Shown here one piece after another: positions 1 through 8,934 of a stretch of 64,000 bases of DNA (position 1 is the stretch's first letter; every line of letters starts with the position of its first letter). Below the pieces are notes generated by a model, which searched no databases, was not told the origin of the DNA, and saw nothing but the letters and a program-made list of their open reading frames with translations. The stretch is taken from the NCBI RefSeq assembly GCF_009766005.1, contig NZ_LMUK01000060.1:202247-266246 (forward strand). Reading direction: 5' to 3'. The position numbers and the translations under genes are program-made. This DNA is from Bradyrhizobium sp. S69 (lineage in GTDB: Bacteria > Pseudomonadota > Alphaproteobacteria > Rhizobiales > Xanthobacteraceae).

Positions 1-140
1 GGCAGGCAATTCCGCGGCTGCCCCCGCAACTGTAGGCGGATCGTCCGAGATCAATGACGTCACTGAACGCCGCAAAGCGGGTTCGGGAAGGCGGTTGAGG
101 GCATTGTCCGCGAGCCAGGAGACCGGCCGCAAGACACCGG
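1..140 (+). promoter_or_regulatory. Cobalamin (B12) riboswitch, 3' part only
   Basis: The window opens inside a cobalamin riboswitch. The conserved core CCGCAACTGT lies near 24-33, a GGGAAGGC segment near 85-92, and the B12 box (GCCAGGAGACCGGCC) at about 114-128. These are the most conserved primary-sequence elements of this RNA class. The first domain and P1 5' strand lie left of the window. The element sits directly upstream of the cobT-to-bluB operon, so B12 binding should lower expression of these biosynthetic genes, as is usual for the class. Confidence 0.9.
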
Positions 141-178
141 AATCAATTCGTTCGACGGTGGGTCGAAGGGAAGTCAAA

Positions 179-1267
179 ATGCACAGCAAAAGTTCATCAG
201 CCGCACCTCATGATTGGCCTATCGAGCCTGTCGATCCGTCGCTTGCGCCGCAGTTTCGTAGCCGGATCGACGGCAAGGCAAAGCCGCTCGGCGCGCTCGG
301 CCGGCTGGAGGACCTCGCGGTCCAACTCGGATCGATCTGGCATCCGCAGCCGCCGCGCACGAAGCGCGCCACGATGTTCGTGTTCGCGGCCGATCACGGC
401 ATCACCGCCGAGGGCGTTTCGGCCTATCCCGCCAGTGTCACGGCCGCGATGGTTGCGACCTATCTGGCCGGCCGCGCCGGCGTCAACGCGCTGGCACGCG
501 CCTCCCGAGTCGATGTGCGGGTGATCGATGCCGGCGTCGATGCGGATCTCCCCGCCCATCCAGGTTTGATCGACGCCAAGATCAGGCGCGGCAGCCGCAA
601 CGCCGTCAACGAACCCGCGCTGACCATCATTGAGGCGTGCGATTGCCTCGCGCGTGGCGCCTCGATCGTCGCTGAGGCCATCGAGGCCGGTACCGATATC
701 GTGGCGATCGGCGAGATGGGCATCGGCAACACCACGTCGGCGGCGCTATTGTTGCATCGCCTTGGACGGATACCGCTGGCCGATTGCGTCGGCGCCGGCA
801 CCGGCCTCGATGAGGCCGGCATCGCGCGCAAGCTCGCGGTGGCGGAACGCGCGGCGGCGCGCAGCGATACGACGTCGCCGCTTGACGTGTTGGCCGAGTT
901 CGGCGGCTACGAGATCGCGATGATGGCCGGCGCGGTGTTGGGCAGCGCGATGCATCGCCGTCCTGTGATCATCGATGGTTTCATTGCCTCGGCGGCGGCG
1001 CTGGTCGCGGTGCGGTTGCGACCGGCAGTGTCAGGCTATTGCGTGTTTTCGCACCGCTCCGCCGAGCGCGGACATGATTTGCTGCTCCAGGTGCTGGGCG
1101 GCAAGCCGTACCTCGATCTGGGGTTGCGGCTTGGCGAGGGCACGGGGGCGGTCATGATGGTGCCGTTGCTGCGGGCCGCCGGCGCCATCCTGACCGAGAT
1201 GGCCGATCTGTCCGACGTGATGGCGGGCACGCTGGAGCCGTGGCCGGCGGATCGCGGGCAAGACTGA
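179..1267 (+). CDS. cobT: Nicotinate-nucleotide--dimethylbenzimidazole phosphoribosyltransferase
   Basis: This 362-aa protein transfers the phosphoribosyl group of nicotinate mononucleotide to 5,6-dimethylbenzimidazole, giving alpha-ribazole phosphate for the lower ligand of B12. It has the family landmarks: GEMGIGNTT in the middle, and near the C-terminus LGEGTGA, whose Glu (about E320) matches the catalytic base. I chose the ATG at 179 because a purine-rich AAGGGAAG precedes it; the frame stays open upstream to 95, inside the riboswitch region. It is the first gene of the B12 operon, and bluB, which makes its dimethylbenzimidazole substrate, is the last. Length is normal for the family. Confidence 0.95.
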   Translation: MHSKSSSAAPHDWPIEPVDPSLAPQFRSRIDGKAKPLGALGRLEDLAVQLGSIWHPQPPRTKRATMFVFAADHGITAEGVSAYPASVTAAMVATYLAGRAGVNALARASRVDVRVIDAGVDADLPAHPGLIDAKIRRGSRNAVNEPALTIIEACDCLARGASIVAEAIEAGTDIVAIGEMGIGNTTSAALLLHRLGRIPLADCVGAGTGLDEAGIARKLAVAERAAARSDTTSPLDVLAEFGGYEIAMMAGAVLGSAMHRRPVIIDGFIASAAALVAVRLRPAVSGYCVFSHRSAERGHDLLLQVLGGKPYLDLGLRLGEGTGAVMMVPLLRAAGAILTEMADLSDVMAGTLEPWPADRGQD

Positions 1268-1289
1268 ATCGAACAAGACTGCACTTACG

Positions 1290-1808
1290 ATGGCGAATGT
1301 GATTTTCATCACCGGGCCGACCCGCAGCGGCAAAAGCCGACGCGCGGTCGAGACTGCGCAGGCGTGGGGCGATGACGTCGTGTTCGTTGCGACCTATCGG
1401 TCCGATCCCGATGATGCGGAAATGGCCGATCGGGTGCGGCGGCACCGCGCGGAGCGCAACGCCAAATGGCGAACGCTCGAGGCGCCGGCCGATATCGCGC
1501 AGGCGTTGGCCGATCTGCGGCCGGCGCCATCGGGCGTGGTGATCGACAGCCTCGCGCTGTGGCTCGGCGATCGCTTCGATCAGGACGATGCCAGTCTGAT
1601 CGCCGCGTGGGAGCATCAGCTCGATCGTTTCAACGCGGCGCCGTATCCGGTCATTATCGTCGGCGACGAGATCGGCTGGGCACCGGTGCCGATCGACAGA
1701 GCGTTGCGCCGGTTTCGCGATCTGGCGGGCATCCTCGGCCAGCGCACCGCGGCGCGGGCGTCGGAAGCCTGGCTGATGGTCGCCGGTTGCAGCGTACGGC
1801 TGAAATGA
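1290..1808 (+). CDS. cobU: Adenosylcobinamide kinase / adenosylcobinamide-phosphate guanylyltransferase
   Basis: This 172-aa bifunctional enzyme (CobU, called CobP in aerobic organisms) phosphorylates adenosylcobinamide and attaches GMP to it. A Walker A loop, GPTRSGKS, lies at residues 8-15, followed by the typical R-x-A-E-x-A-like helix and a later VIDSL Walker B-like strand. The C-terminal region (VGDEIGWAPVP, LGQRTAARASEAWLMVAG) is standard for the family. The start is 22 nt after cobT stops, and the stop overlaps the start of cobS by an ATGA, which indicates translational coupling within the riboswitch-controlled operon. Confidence 0.95.
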   Translation: MANVIFITGPTRSGKSRRAVETAQAWGDDVVFVATYRSDPDDAEMADRVRRHRAERNAKWRTLEAPADIAQALADLRPAPSGVVIDSLALWLGDRFDQDDASLIAAWEHQLDRFNAAPYPVIIVGDEIGWAPVPIDRALRRFRDLAGILGQRTAARASEAWLMVAGCSVRLK

Positions 1809-2596
1809 TGGGCGATGAACATCCCTCCAAACTCGCTGGTCATTTTCGCGACTGGACCCGCGACATCAGTCTCGCGGTCGGGCTGCTGACGCGGCTGCCG
1901 GTGCCGCACCCGGCCAGCGCTGCGCCCGACGGCATGGCGCGCGCGCAACGCGCGTTCCCGCTGGTCGGCGCGCTGATCGGCCTCATCGTCGGCCTGATCG
2001 ATCGTTGCTTGCTGGGAATGGGCATTCCAGCGCTGGCCGCCGCGGCGCTCGCGCTCGGCGCCAGTGCGGCCTTGACCGGCGCCTTGCACGAGGACGGCCT
2101 CGCCGATGTCGGCGACGGCTTCGGCGGCGGGCGTGACCGCACAGCAAAGCTGTCGATCATGCGCGACAGCCGGATCGGCACGTACGGTGTGATCGTTCTG
2201 CTGGTAGGCTTTTCGGCAAGGCTATCGGCACTGGCCAGTCTGCCGGTCGCGGCCATTGTGCCAGCCCTCGTCGTGGCGCATGCGCTGGCGCGGGCTGCGA
2301 TCCCGGTGCTCGCGGCGAATATGCCGTTCGCGCGTGACGACGGGCTCGGCAAATCGGCAGGAAGGCCCGACATGGCGAGCGTGGCCATGGCGGTCGTGAT
2401 TGCCGTCGTGTTGGCGCTGGTGTGCCTGCCGGCGAAGGCCGCGTTGCTCGCGGTGGTGGTGACCATCGCCGGTACTGCTGCGATGGCGGTGCTGGCGTGG
2501 CGGCAGATCGGCGGGGTCACCGGCGACGTCTTCGGCGCGGTCGAACAGGTGGTAGAGACCGCGGTGTTGGTCATGCTCGCGGCGCGGCTGTCGTGA
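1805..2596 (+). CDS. cobS: Adenosylcobinamide-GDP ribazoletransferase (cobalamin synthase)
   Basis: This 263-aa membrane protein (CobS/CobV) joins alpha-ribazole (phosphate) to adenosylcobinamide-GDP in the last steps of B12 synthesis. The signature is visible as LTRLPVP near residue 24 and GALHEDGLADVGDGFGGG near 95, where acidic residues bind metal. Several hydrophobic helices follow. The frame is open from 1466, but the ATG at 1805 overlaps the cobU stop, has a family-like N-terminus and gives the usual length, so upstream starts are unlikely. A second ATG at 1808 is an alternative. Confidence 0.93.
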   Translation: MMGDEHPSKLAGHFRDWTRDISLAVGLLTRLPVPHPASAAPDGMARAQRAFPLVGALIGLIVGLIDRCLLGMGIPALAAAALALGASAALTGALHEDGLADVGDGFGGGRDRTAKLSIMRDSRIGTYGVIVLLVGFSARLSALASLPVAAIVPALVVAHALARAAIPVLAANMPFARDDGLGKSAGRPDMASVAMAVVIAVVLALVCLPAKAALLAVVVTIAGTAAMAVLAWRQIGGVTGDVFGAVEQVVETAVLVMLAARLS

Positions 2597-2606
2597 AGGC
2601 GTCGCC

Positions 2607-3170
2607 GTGAACGAGGACACCCGCCTGTGGTTGATCCGTCACGCGCCGGTCGCGGGACCGGCGGGCGTGATCTATGGCGACGATGCGCCTGCCGACACCA
2701 GCGATACGACGAAACTCGCGACGTTGCGCGCGAGATTGCCCGGTGGCGCGGCCTCGTTTGCCAGCCCCGCGGTCCGGACGCTCGCAACGGCGGCGGCACT
2801 CGGATTGCGGCCGGTCGCGGAGGCAAATTTTCGCGAACAGGATTTTGGCGACTGGACCGGACGCCGGCATGATGACCTCGCGCGCGAACTCGGCATTGTC
2901 TATCGCGATTTCTGGGATGCGCCGGCCAGCAGCAAGCCACCCGGCGGCGAGAGCTTTGCCGAGCAGATCGTGCGTGTCCGCGAAGGTCTTGCAAAACTCC
3001 CGGGCGGCGACGTGATCTTGGTGGTGCATTCCGGCACGGTGCGCGCGGCATTGGCGATCGCGCTCGATCTGCCGCCGGAATCAGCGTTGCGCTTTACGAT
3101 CGACCCGCTGTCGCTGACCCGGATCGATCGGATCGCGGGCGGCTGGCGCGTGGGTGGCGTCAACGGCTAA
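2607..3170 (+). CDS. Histidine phosphatase family protein, probable alpha-ribazole phosphatase
   Basis: This 187-aa protein has the phosphohistidine N-terminus LIRHAP (residues 9-14), an EQDFGDWTG block near residue 76, and a second conserved His in VVHSGTVRA near residue 139. This is the layout of the phosphoglycerate-mutase-like branch. Its position between cobS and cobF suggests that it removes phosphate from alpha-ribazole phosphate, the CobC role, although sequence alone does not prove the substrate. It uses a GTG start 10 nt after cobS. RHA in place of the common RHG triad is a frequent variant. Confidence 0.85.
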   Translation: MNEDTRLWLIRHAPVAGPAGVIYGDDAPADTSDTTKLATLRARLPGGAASFASPAVRTLATAAALGLRPVAEANFREQDFGDWTGRRHDDLARELGIVYRDFWDAPASSKPPGGESFAEQIVRVREGLAKLPGGDVILVVHSGTVRAALAIALDLPPESALRFTIDPLSLTRIDRIAGGWRVGGVNG

Positions 3171-3201
3171 GATGCGCTCAAGAAGATTGCTGGAGAAACA
3201 G

Positions 3202-3963
3202 ATGCGCAAGATTTTCGTCATCGGCATCGGGGTGGGCGATCCCGACCACATGACGATGCAGGCGATCCGGGCGCTCAATCAGGTCGACGTCTTTTTCATT
3301 CCCGACAAGGGAAGTGAAAAGTCGGCGCTGCGCGATCTGAGAATCTCGATTTGCGAGCGCTTCATTGAAAACGCCGGCTATCGCACCGTCGGCATCGATG
3401 TGCCGCAGCGCAATGCTTCCGGCGATTATCTGGCCGGCGTCGATGACTGGCATGGCCGGCTTGCCGAGCTCTATGGCGATCGGTTCGAACGCGAGCTTGG
3501 CGACAACGAAGTCGGCGCTGTGCTGGTCTGGGGCGATCCCGCGATCTACGACAGCACGTTGCGGATCATCGAACGCCTGCGCGCCAACGGACTCGCGCTG
3601 GAGTTCGAGGTGATTCCCGGCATCAGCAGCGTGCAGGTGCTGGCGGCGAAACACCGCATCGCGCTCAATCAGATTGGCGAAGGCGTGCTGCTCACCACCG
3701 GCCGCAAGCTCGCCGATGGTTTTCCCAACGAGGCCGGCACCGTCGTGGTGCTGCTCGATGGTGTCCAGGCCTTTGCGGGGCTGGCCGACCAGGATCTCGA
3801 TATCTTCTGGGGCGCTTATCTTGGAACCGAGCATGAAATCCTGCGGTCGGGCAAGCTTGCCGAGGTCAAGGACGAGATCGTGGCGCTGCGCAAAGCGGCG
3901 CGCGAACGGCATGGCTGGATCATGGACATTTATTTGCTGCGTAGATCCGACCCGCGAAAGTAA
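3202..3963 (+). CDS. cobF: Precorrin-6A synthase (deacetylating)
   Basis: This 253-aa SAM-dependent tetrapyrrole methylase performs the C1 methylation and deacetylation that turns precorrin-5 into precorrin-6A in the aerobic B12 pathway. The N-terminus IFVIGIGVGDPDHMT carries the GIGxGDP SAM-binding loop. GDPAIYDST in the middle and VIPGISSVQ are typical of the methylase fold. The ATG at 3202 is preceded by TGGAGA with good spacing; the open frame upstream overlaps the previous gene. Having cobF places the host on the oxygen-dependent route, consistent with bluB downstream. Confidence 0.93.
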   Translation: MRKIFVIGIGVGDPDHMTMQAIRALNQVDVFFIPDKGSEKSALRDLRISICERFIENAGYRTVGIDVPQRNASGDYLAGVDDWHGRLAELYGDRFERELGDNEVGAVLVWGDPAIYDSTLRIIERLRANGLALEFEVIPGISSVQVLAAKHRIALNQIGEGVLLTTGRKLADGFPNEAGTVVVLLDGVQAFAGLADQDLDIFWGAYLGTEHEILRSGKLAEVKDEIVALRKAARERHGWIMDIYLLRRSDPRK

Positions 3964-4049
3964 CCCGCCGCGAGGCCAGGCGATGGCCGCGACCCCGGCG
4001 GCAAATTCAGCTAAGTTATTTGGCGCCCGCGCGCGAGAAAGAGACGATT

Positions 4050-4754
4050 ATGCAATCCAGCGACCTTCAGACCGACCCGGAATTCTGCGCCGCCGAGCGC
4101 GATGCGGTGTACAAATGCATCTTCAACCGCCGCGATGTGCGCGGGCAATTCCTGCCCGACCCGATCCCTGATGCCGTGCTGGCGCGCATCCTGAAAGCCG
4201 CGCACCACGCGCCGTCGGTCGGCTTCATGCAGCCCTGGGATTTCATCGTGGTCAGGAGCCCCGCGGTCCGGCAAAAGGTGCGGGACGCGTTCGCGGCCGC
4301 CAACGAGGAAGCCGCCGCGATGTTCGAGGACGAGCGGCAACAGACCTACCGGCGGCTCAAGCTGGAAGGAATCGTCGAGGCGCCGATCGGGATCTGCATC
4401 ACTTGCGATCGCAGCCGCACCGGTTCGGTCGTGCTCGGGCGAACCCATCAGGCCGATATGGATCTCTACAGCGCGGTCTGCGCCGTGCAAAATCTGTGGC
4501 TCGCGGCGCGGGTGGAAAATATCGGCGTCGGCTGGGTCAGCATCATTCGGCCCGACGATTTGCGCGCAGCACTCGGCATTCCTTCGTCGATCCAGCCGAT
4601 CGCCTATCTCTGCGTCGGCTATGTCACGCATTTCTTCCAGAAGCCGGAGCTGGAAATCAAGGGATGGCTGCCGCGCACGCCGTTGGCTGATGCGGTCTGG
4701 ATCGATCGCTGGCACGAACGCGATATGTCGGACCCGCTGCTCCGGAAGCTCTGA
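4050..4754 (+). CDS. bluB: 5,6-dimethylbenzimidazole synthase
   Basis: This 234-aa flavin enzyme of the nitroreductase fold destroys FMNH2 with oxygen to make 5,6-dimethylbenzimidazole. Family features are the FNRRDVRGQF block, HHAPSVGFMQPWDF, and a C-terminal PLxxAVW-like stretch. The ATG at 4050 follows GAGAAAGAG; an upstream TTG in frame is less convincing. It closes the operon that begins with cobT, so the cell makes the lower ligand and activates it from one transcript. An 87-nt gap without a gene separates it from cobF. Confidence 0.95.
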   Translation: MQSSDLQTDPEFCAAERDAVYKCIFNRRDVRGQFLPDPIPDAVLARILKAAHHAPSVGFMQPWDFIVVRSPAVRQKVRDAFAAANEEAAAMFEDERQQTYRRLKLEGIVEAPIGICITCDRSRTGSVVLGRTHQADMDLYSAVCAVQNLWLAARVENIGVGWVSIIRPDDLRAALGIPSSIQPIAYLCVGYVTHFFQKPELEIKGWLPRTPLADAVWIDRWHERDMSDPLLRKL

Positions 4755-4772
4755 TCCAGATCAGGTGTTGTG

Positions 4773-5237
4773 CTACAGCAGGCCGCGATAAATGCCGGGT
4801 TCGGAGCCTTCGATGGCGACCGCGCCGACTGTTTTCGAATAAAACGCCGCCGGTCCCACGCCGCCGATGATGGCGTAGCCAAAGCCCTGTTGCTTCATCG
4901 CCTCGAGGCAGGCGAACAGCAATGCCGCGCCAATTCCGTTTTTCCGGGCATTCGGCTCGACGCCGGTGGGACCGAAGAAGTTGGCACAGGTGGCGTCGTG
5001 GCAGGCAAATCCGACGACCTTGCCTTGCTGGATCGCGATGAAACAGGAAACCGGCTGGCGGCTGAAAGCGACGTCAACCTCGCTCGCCCATGCGTCGCTG
5101 AAGTTCTTCCGCACCCATGAAGTGACGATGTGTTTTTCGGGGGCCAGCGCCCGTCGCAACGTGATTCCAGCCTGCTGCACGCGTTGGTACGCGGCCTGCG
5201 AATCCGGCAATTCGTAAAGTTTGACCAGCATGTCCAT
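4773..5237 (-). CDS. GNAT family N-acetyltransferase
   Basis: This 154-aa protein has a GNAT core. Motif A is seen as GVEPNARKNGIGAALL (about residues 92-107), with the R-x-x-G-x-G pyrophosphate loop for acetyl-CoA. A C-terminal AFYSKTVGAVAIEGS segment resembles the closing strand of the fold. The substrate is unknown. It starts 4 nt after the upstream MFS gene ends, so the two are probably co-transcribed. It converges on bluB with a gap of only 18 nt, and no clear terminator is visible between them. Confidence 0.85.
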   Translation of the reverse strand: MDMLVKLYELPDSQAAYQRVQQAGITLRRALAPEKHIVTSWVRKNFSDAWASEVDVAFSRQPVSCFIAIQQGKVVGFACHDATCANFFGPTGVEPNARKNGIGAALLFACLEAMKQQGFGYAIIGGVGPAAFYSKTVGAVAIEGSEPGIYRGLL

Positions 5238-5241
5238 GGCG

Positions 5242-6579
5242 CTACAGGGTCCTTGATTCCGTCGGAGAAAGCCCAGGCGCGCGCCGCCGCACGCTGCCGA
5301 GCGTCGAGCCCACCACCACGATCGAGAGCACGCCCGCGGCGATGATATAGAATGCCGGCATCAATTTGTTGCCGGTCAGGCCGATCAGCCAGGTGACGGT
5401 CAGCGGCGCGAATCCGCCGAACACGGTCACGCCGACATTATAGGAGATCGCCATCCCGGTGGAGCGCACCGAGACCGGGAATAGCCCCGCCAGCAGCCCC
5501 GGGCCTGAGCCCTGCAACAATCCGAACACGGTGAGTACCACGAACTGCGCCAGGAACAGCCGATCGAAACCGGGCGCGGCCAGCACATAGGCGAACATCG
5601 GATACGAGATCAGCGCGGAGATCGCGGTGAACAGGAAGAACATCCGGTACGGGCCATAGACGTCGGCGAGCCAGCCGCCGAGCACGCAGGTACCGATGCC
5701 GAGCGCGGAGGTGACGGCGACCCCGAGCAGGCCTTGCCACAGCGGCAGATGCAGTTGCTCGACCACATAGGTCGGCAGATAGGTGTTCCAGATATAGGTC
5801 AGCGAGGTCCCGATGATGGTCAGCCCGATCGCCGTGATCACCTGTAGCCAGTGCTGGCGCAGCACCTCGCGGACCGGCGCACGCGCGACATCGGCTTTGT
5901 GCGCCAGCAGCCGTTCGAATTCCGGCGATTCCGCCAGCCGGTAGCGCACATAGAAACCGAACGGACCGATCAGCGAGCCGATCAGGAACGGAATCCGCCA
6001 CGCGCCGTCCTGCACGGTCGCAGGCGAGAACAGCAGCAGCACCGGCAGTCCGATGCCGGTGGCGAGCACCCGCCCCAGGGCCTGCGACGACATCTGGAAG
6101 CTGCCATACATCATCTTTCGGTTCGGCGGCGCGTATTCCACCAGCAGCGCGGTGGCGCTGCCGAATTCGCCGCCGATCGAGATGCCCTGCACCACGCGGC
6201 CGAGCACGACAATGATCGGCGCCAGGATTCCAATGCTGGCGTAAGCCGGCGTCAGCCCCAGGGTCAGCGTGCCGAACGCCATCATCACGATCAGCAGCGA
6301 CAGCGCGCGCCGCCGCCCGTAGCGATCCGCATAGGCGCCGAGCAGGATGCCGCCGACCGGCCGCACCACGAATCCGATCGCGAAGGTCGCGTAGGTCAAG
6401 AGCAGCGCAAGATCGCTGGCCGCCGGAAAAAACACCTTGGCGATGATGCTGGCGAAATAGCCGTAGGAGACGAAATCGAACCATTCCAGCCCGTTGCCGA
6501 GGATCGACGCCAGCACCACCCGTCGCCGCATCCGGGCGTCGATCGGCGCTGCGTCGGTGGCAGCCGGCTCTGATGTCAT
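5242..6579 (-). CDS. MFS transporter, metabolite:H+ symporter type
   Basis: This 445-aa inner-membrane protein has about twelve hydrophobic segments. The N-terminal GNGLEWFDFVSYGYFA motif is the hallmark of the metabolite:H+ symporter branch (ProP / ShiA / KgtP relatives). The loop GAYADRYGRRRAL (helices 2-3) is the MFS-specific motif, and VVLGRVVQGISIGGEFG is typical of organic-acid carriers. The start is the ATG at 6579 (MTSEPAATD), since the frame upstream to 6693 is not family-like. The carried solute cannot be told. It heads a likely two-gene operon with the GNAT gene. Confidence 0.9.
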   Translation of the reverse strand: MTSEPAATDAAPIDARMRRRVVLASILGNGLEWFDFVSYGYFASIIAKVFFPAASDLALLLTYATFAIGFVVRPVGGILLGAYADRYGRRRALSLLIVMMAFGTLTLGLTPAYASIGILAPIIVVLGRVVQGISIGGEFGSATALLVEYAPPNRKMMYGSFQMSSQALGRVLATGIGLPVLLLFSPATVQDGAWRIPFLIGSLIGPFGFYVRYRLAESPEFERLLAHKADVARAPVREVLRQHWLQVITAIGLTIIGTSLTYIWNTYLPTYVVEQLHLPLWQGLLGVAVTSALGIGTCVLGGWLADVYGPYRMFFLFTAISALISYPMFAYVLAAPGFDRLFLAQFVVLTVFGLLQGSGPGLLAGLFPVSVRSTGMAISYNVGVTVFGGFAPLTVTWLIGLTGNKLMPAFYIIAAGVLSIVVVGSTLGSVRRRAPGLSPTESRTL

Positions 6580-6842
6580 CGGGTCCAGTCTGCCATGGCG
6601 GTCATTTCGGGGTGGTTTCGATGTCGGATGCGGATACGCCAAACTGATGCACCTCGGCGATCCGCACAACCAAAACCCGCTGGTCGCAAACACCCCATTT
6701 TGACCGTTTTGGGCGCTTTCCGGCAGGCCGCGTGCCGGTTCCCGATGGTCCCTGCGTCTTGCGCACCCGTGTTAACCAACGAGATTTGTTGCTTTTTGTG
6801 ACCATTCTGACTAAAAGCCCGTCTACAACGGAAAGACAGGCG

Positions 6843-7049
6843 ATGGCCCACAATTACGCGATCAACGATGACGTGCATCACCTACTTCAGGGGCCGCAGG
6901 GCCGCGCCAACCCGAGGGAGCGCAGCGTCTATACCATTGTCGCTTGCCTGCCGATCGAAGCGGACCGACGCCCGCGCTATCGTATCAAAAGCAAGACCGA
7001 GAATGTCGAGCGTGTGGTGACCGAGGAGCAGATCAGCCGGCTCGGTTGA
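6843..7049 (+). CDS. Small conserved hypothetical protein
   Basis: This 68-aa hydrophilic protein starts at the ATG at 6843 (MAHNYAINDDVHHLL) after a GGAAAGAC ribosome-binding region; the frame is open further upstream but not protein-like there. I see no signal peptide, membrane helix or known motif. The C-terminal part (RRPRYRIKSKTENVERVVTE) is basic. It resembles short proteins annotated as hypothetical in rhizobial genomes, but that is recollection. The 263-nt gap to the divergent MFS gene holds room for both promoters. Confidence 0.6.
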   Translation: MAHNYAINDDVHHLLQGPQGRANPRERSVYTIVACLPIEADRRPRYRIKSKTENVERVVTEEQISRLG

Positions 7050-7305
7050 TCCAGTCCAGCGCGCGATTTTCCCTTTCCGAACCGTGCTTTAGAGGCGGCT
7101 CCGCGGATGATTTCCTGGGCCGGATTGTGTTATCGCTTGCTATTTTCGCAGCGATGGCCTATATGCGCGTCATTCGAATTGTCGATTTGCTTGTTGAACG
7201 CGCCGAACCGGCTCCTCTCCCCAAGACATCGCTGAAATCGGATTTAAGCTCGTGCGAAGGTCGTGCGGGTCTAGCGGCGCACATGCGCATCTTGGAGTAG
7301 TTAAA

Positions 7306-7515
7306 ATGTCTATCGGAACAGTTAAGTGGTTCAACGCGACCAAGGGCTTCGGCTTCATTCAGCCCGACGACGGCGGCAACGACGTGTTCGTGCACATCAG
7401 CGCGGTTGAACGCGCTGGCATGAACTCGCTCAACGAAGGCCAGAAGGTTTCGTACGAAGCGAAGGTTGACAGCAAGCGCGGCAAGACCAGCGCTGAAGAC
7501 CTCCGCGCCGTCTGA
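7306..7515 (+). CDS. cspA: Cold-shock protein, CspA family
   Basis: This 69-aa single-domain OB-fold protein binds single-stranded RNA and DNA and melts mRNA secondary structure. RNP-1 is GFGFIQPDDG (residues 14-23) and RNP-2 is DVFVHIS (about 27-33). The ATG at 7306 follows TTGGAGTAG. The 256-nt region between it and the previous gene is long enough for the structured 5' leader common in cold-shock genes; I could not identify a specific fold. A clear intrinsic terminator follows the gene. Confidence 0.95.
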   Translation: MSIGTVKWFNATKGFGFIQPDDGGNDVFVHISAVERAGMNSLNEGQKVSYEAKVDSKRGKTSAEDLRAV

Positions 7516-7587
7516 CGCAGCCGATATGGGATTACCGCGGATGTACCGGGATCCTCAATCGGTCGCTTGAGCTGCAATAAGATTGAA

Positions 7588-7619
7588 GCCCGCCGGTCAA
7601 ACCGGCGGGCTTTTTCTTT
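7588..7619 (+). terminator. Intrinsic terminator after cspA
   Basis: A perfect GC-rich hairpin, GCCCGCCGGT / ACCGGCGGGC (7588-7597 and 7601-7610), has a CAA loop and is followed by TTTTTCTTTG. It lies 73 nt after the cspA stop. Confidence 0.92.
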
Positions 7620-7646
7620 GTCTCACGATCTTGAAGCCGCAAATTT

Positions 7647-7780
7647 CTAGAGCCCGGTTCTGATGGAATCGGAACCGGGCTCTAGCCTGTTGTTTTGACG
7701 CGTTTTCTTGACGCGAACCGGTAGCCACGGAGCCTGTCATCGGGCGCGCATTCGCGCGACCCGTTGGCTCGAAAACGCTC
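7647..7780. repeat. Composite palindromic intergenic repeat, copy 1
   Basis: The element begins with a perfect palindrome (CTAGAGCCCGGTTC...GAACCGGGCTCTAG) and ends with CTCGAAAACGCT. Its reverse complement matches the element at 34845-35015 over nearly the whole length, apart from about 38 extra bases in that copy. The right end overlaps the stop codon of the 384-aa gene at 7780-7782. Confidence 0.9.
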
Positions 7781-8934
7781 TAAGCGCGGGATTTCTCGCG
7801 CGGGCCAATTAATTTCTTGCAAAAGGCCGTTCCGCCGCTCACGGCGTTGCGTAGCTGTCCGGCCAGGGACCTGCGGCGGTGCCGGCGCGATCCCAGGATG
7901 TGACCGACATTGTCGGGGAAGCGGCTGACCTCCGCTTCCACCAGCGCGGTCACCTCATTCATCAGATGGTCGAGCCGCTCGCCCCAACTGGATCGGTCGC
8001 GCAAATCGATCGCGGTCTGCATGGCGTGTTCGGTATCGTAGATCTCGGCCAGGATTTCCTTGGCGACCATGACCCGGTTGTTTCTCAAGGCGACCCGCAA
8101 CGTCGACTGCTTGTCCTCCACCCGGTCCAGTACCATGGAGACCGCAATCGCATAGGGGCCGGCGGCGATGTCCGAGGCGTTCCTGTTCGGCGCACCCCTG
8201 GTGGCAACGCGGAGCAATTCCCAGGGCGTCTTGAGCCGTGTCGCCACCAGCGCCAGTGCGAAGGCAATCTCCTCGGCGTTGGCTTTTCTGAAGGCATTGA
8301 GCAACGCGGTCATCTTCGCGACCTGCGCATCGTCGAATTTCTTGATCGTCGGCGGAAGCGCTTCGTTGAACCTGGCCAGCGCATCGCGGGCGCGCAGCAC
8401 GAACATCATCTTGGTCAGGTCGAGATAGGCCGCCGGCGAAGCCGTGTAGGTCGCAAGCCTGGCGCGGACCTGATCGGCGCCGTCGGGCGAACCGAGCCTG
8501 CCCTCGAGCGATTTGACGACCTTGGTCTGGAACGTGGCGGCGGCCAGCCGGGCCTTGCGTTGATCGCCGGCGGCGATCAACTCGTTCATGTCCTTGAGGT
8601 AGTCGCGCGCCATCGTCGGCAGCAGGTCCCGGCTGATCCATTCCCAGATCGGAAACAGCGAGGCGCGCAGGATCCGGCCGGAATTGGCATGTTCGGAAGA
8701 GCCATCCGTGAGCAGCGGATCGAGCGGAGCGAAGAAATAATGCGCGGGGTGGCCGAGGCGATCCTGAGTCTGCCCGTTCTTGTAGAATTCCGCGCGTAAT
8801 TTGCTCAGAACCTTTGCGGCACCCGGCATGTCGGCGCCGCAGGCTTCCATCCGCTCGAGTTCGGTCAAGAGGTTGCTGCGCGTCAGCGGCAGCAGCCGTT
8901 GCAGAAAATCCTGGATTCGATCTACCTGTCTCAC
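7780..8934 (-). CDS. Hypothetical protein, 384 aa, mostly helical
   Basis: I do not recognise this protein. It lacks a signal peptide and membrane helices. The sequence is rich in Ala, Leu, Arg and charged residues in a pattern expected for an all-helical cytoplasmic protein. Codon use is that of the surrounding chromosome and the frame is clean, so it is very likely real. The C-terminus is strongly basic (GSRRHRRRSL, GPREKSRA). Its stop codon lies at the very end of the composite repeat, so the repeat may also serve as its 3' end structure. It stands alone, with the GGDEF gene 184 nt away on the same strand. Confidence 0.7.
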   Translation of the reverse strand: MRQVDRIQDFLQRLLPLTRSNLLTELERMEACGADMPGAAKVLSKLRAEFYKNGQTQDRLGHPAHYFFAPLDPLLTDGSSEHANSGRILRASLFPIWEWISRDLLPTMARDYLKDMNELIAAGDQRKARLAAATFQTKVVKSLEGRLGSPDGADQVRARLATYTASPAAYLDLTKMMFVLRARDALARFNEALPPTIKKFDDAQVAKMTALLNAFRKANAEEIAFALALVATRLKTPWELLRVATRGAPNRNASDIAAGPYAIAVSMVLDRVEDKQSTLRVALRNNRVMVAKEILAEIYDTEHAMQTAIDLRDRSSWGERLDHLMNEVTALVEAEVSRFPDNVGHILGSRRHRRRSLAGQLRNAVSGGTAFCKKLIGPREKSRA

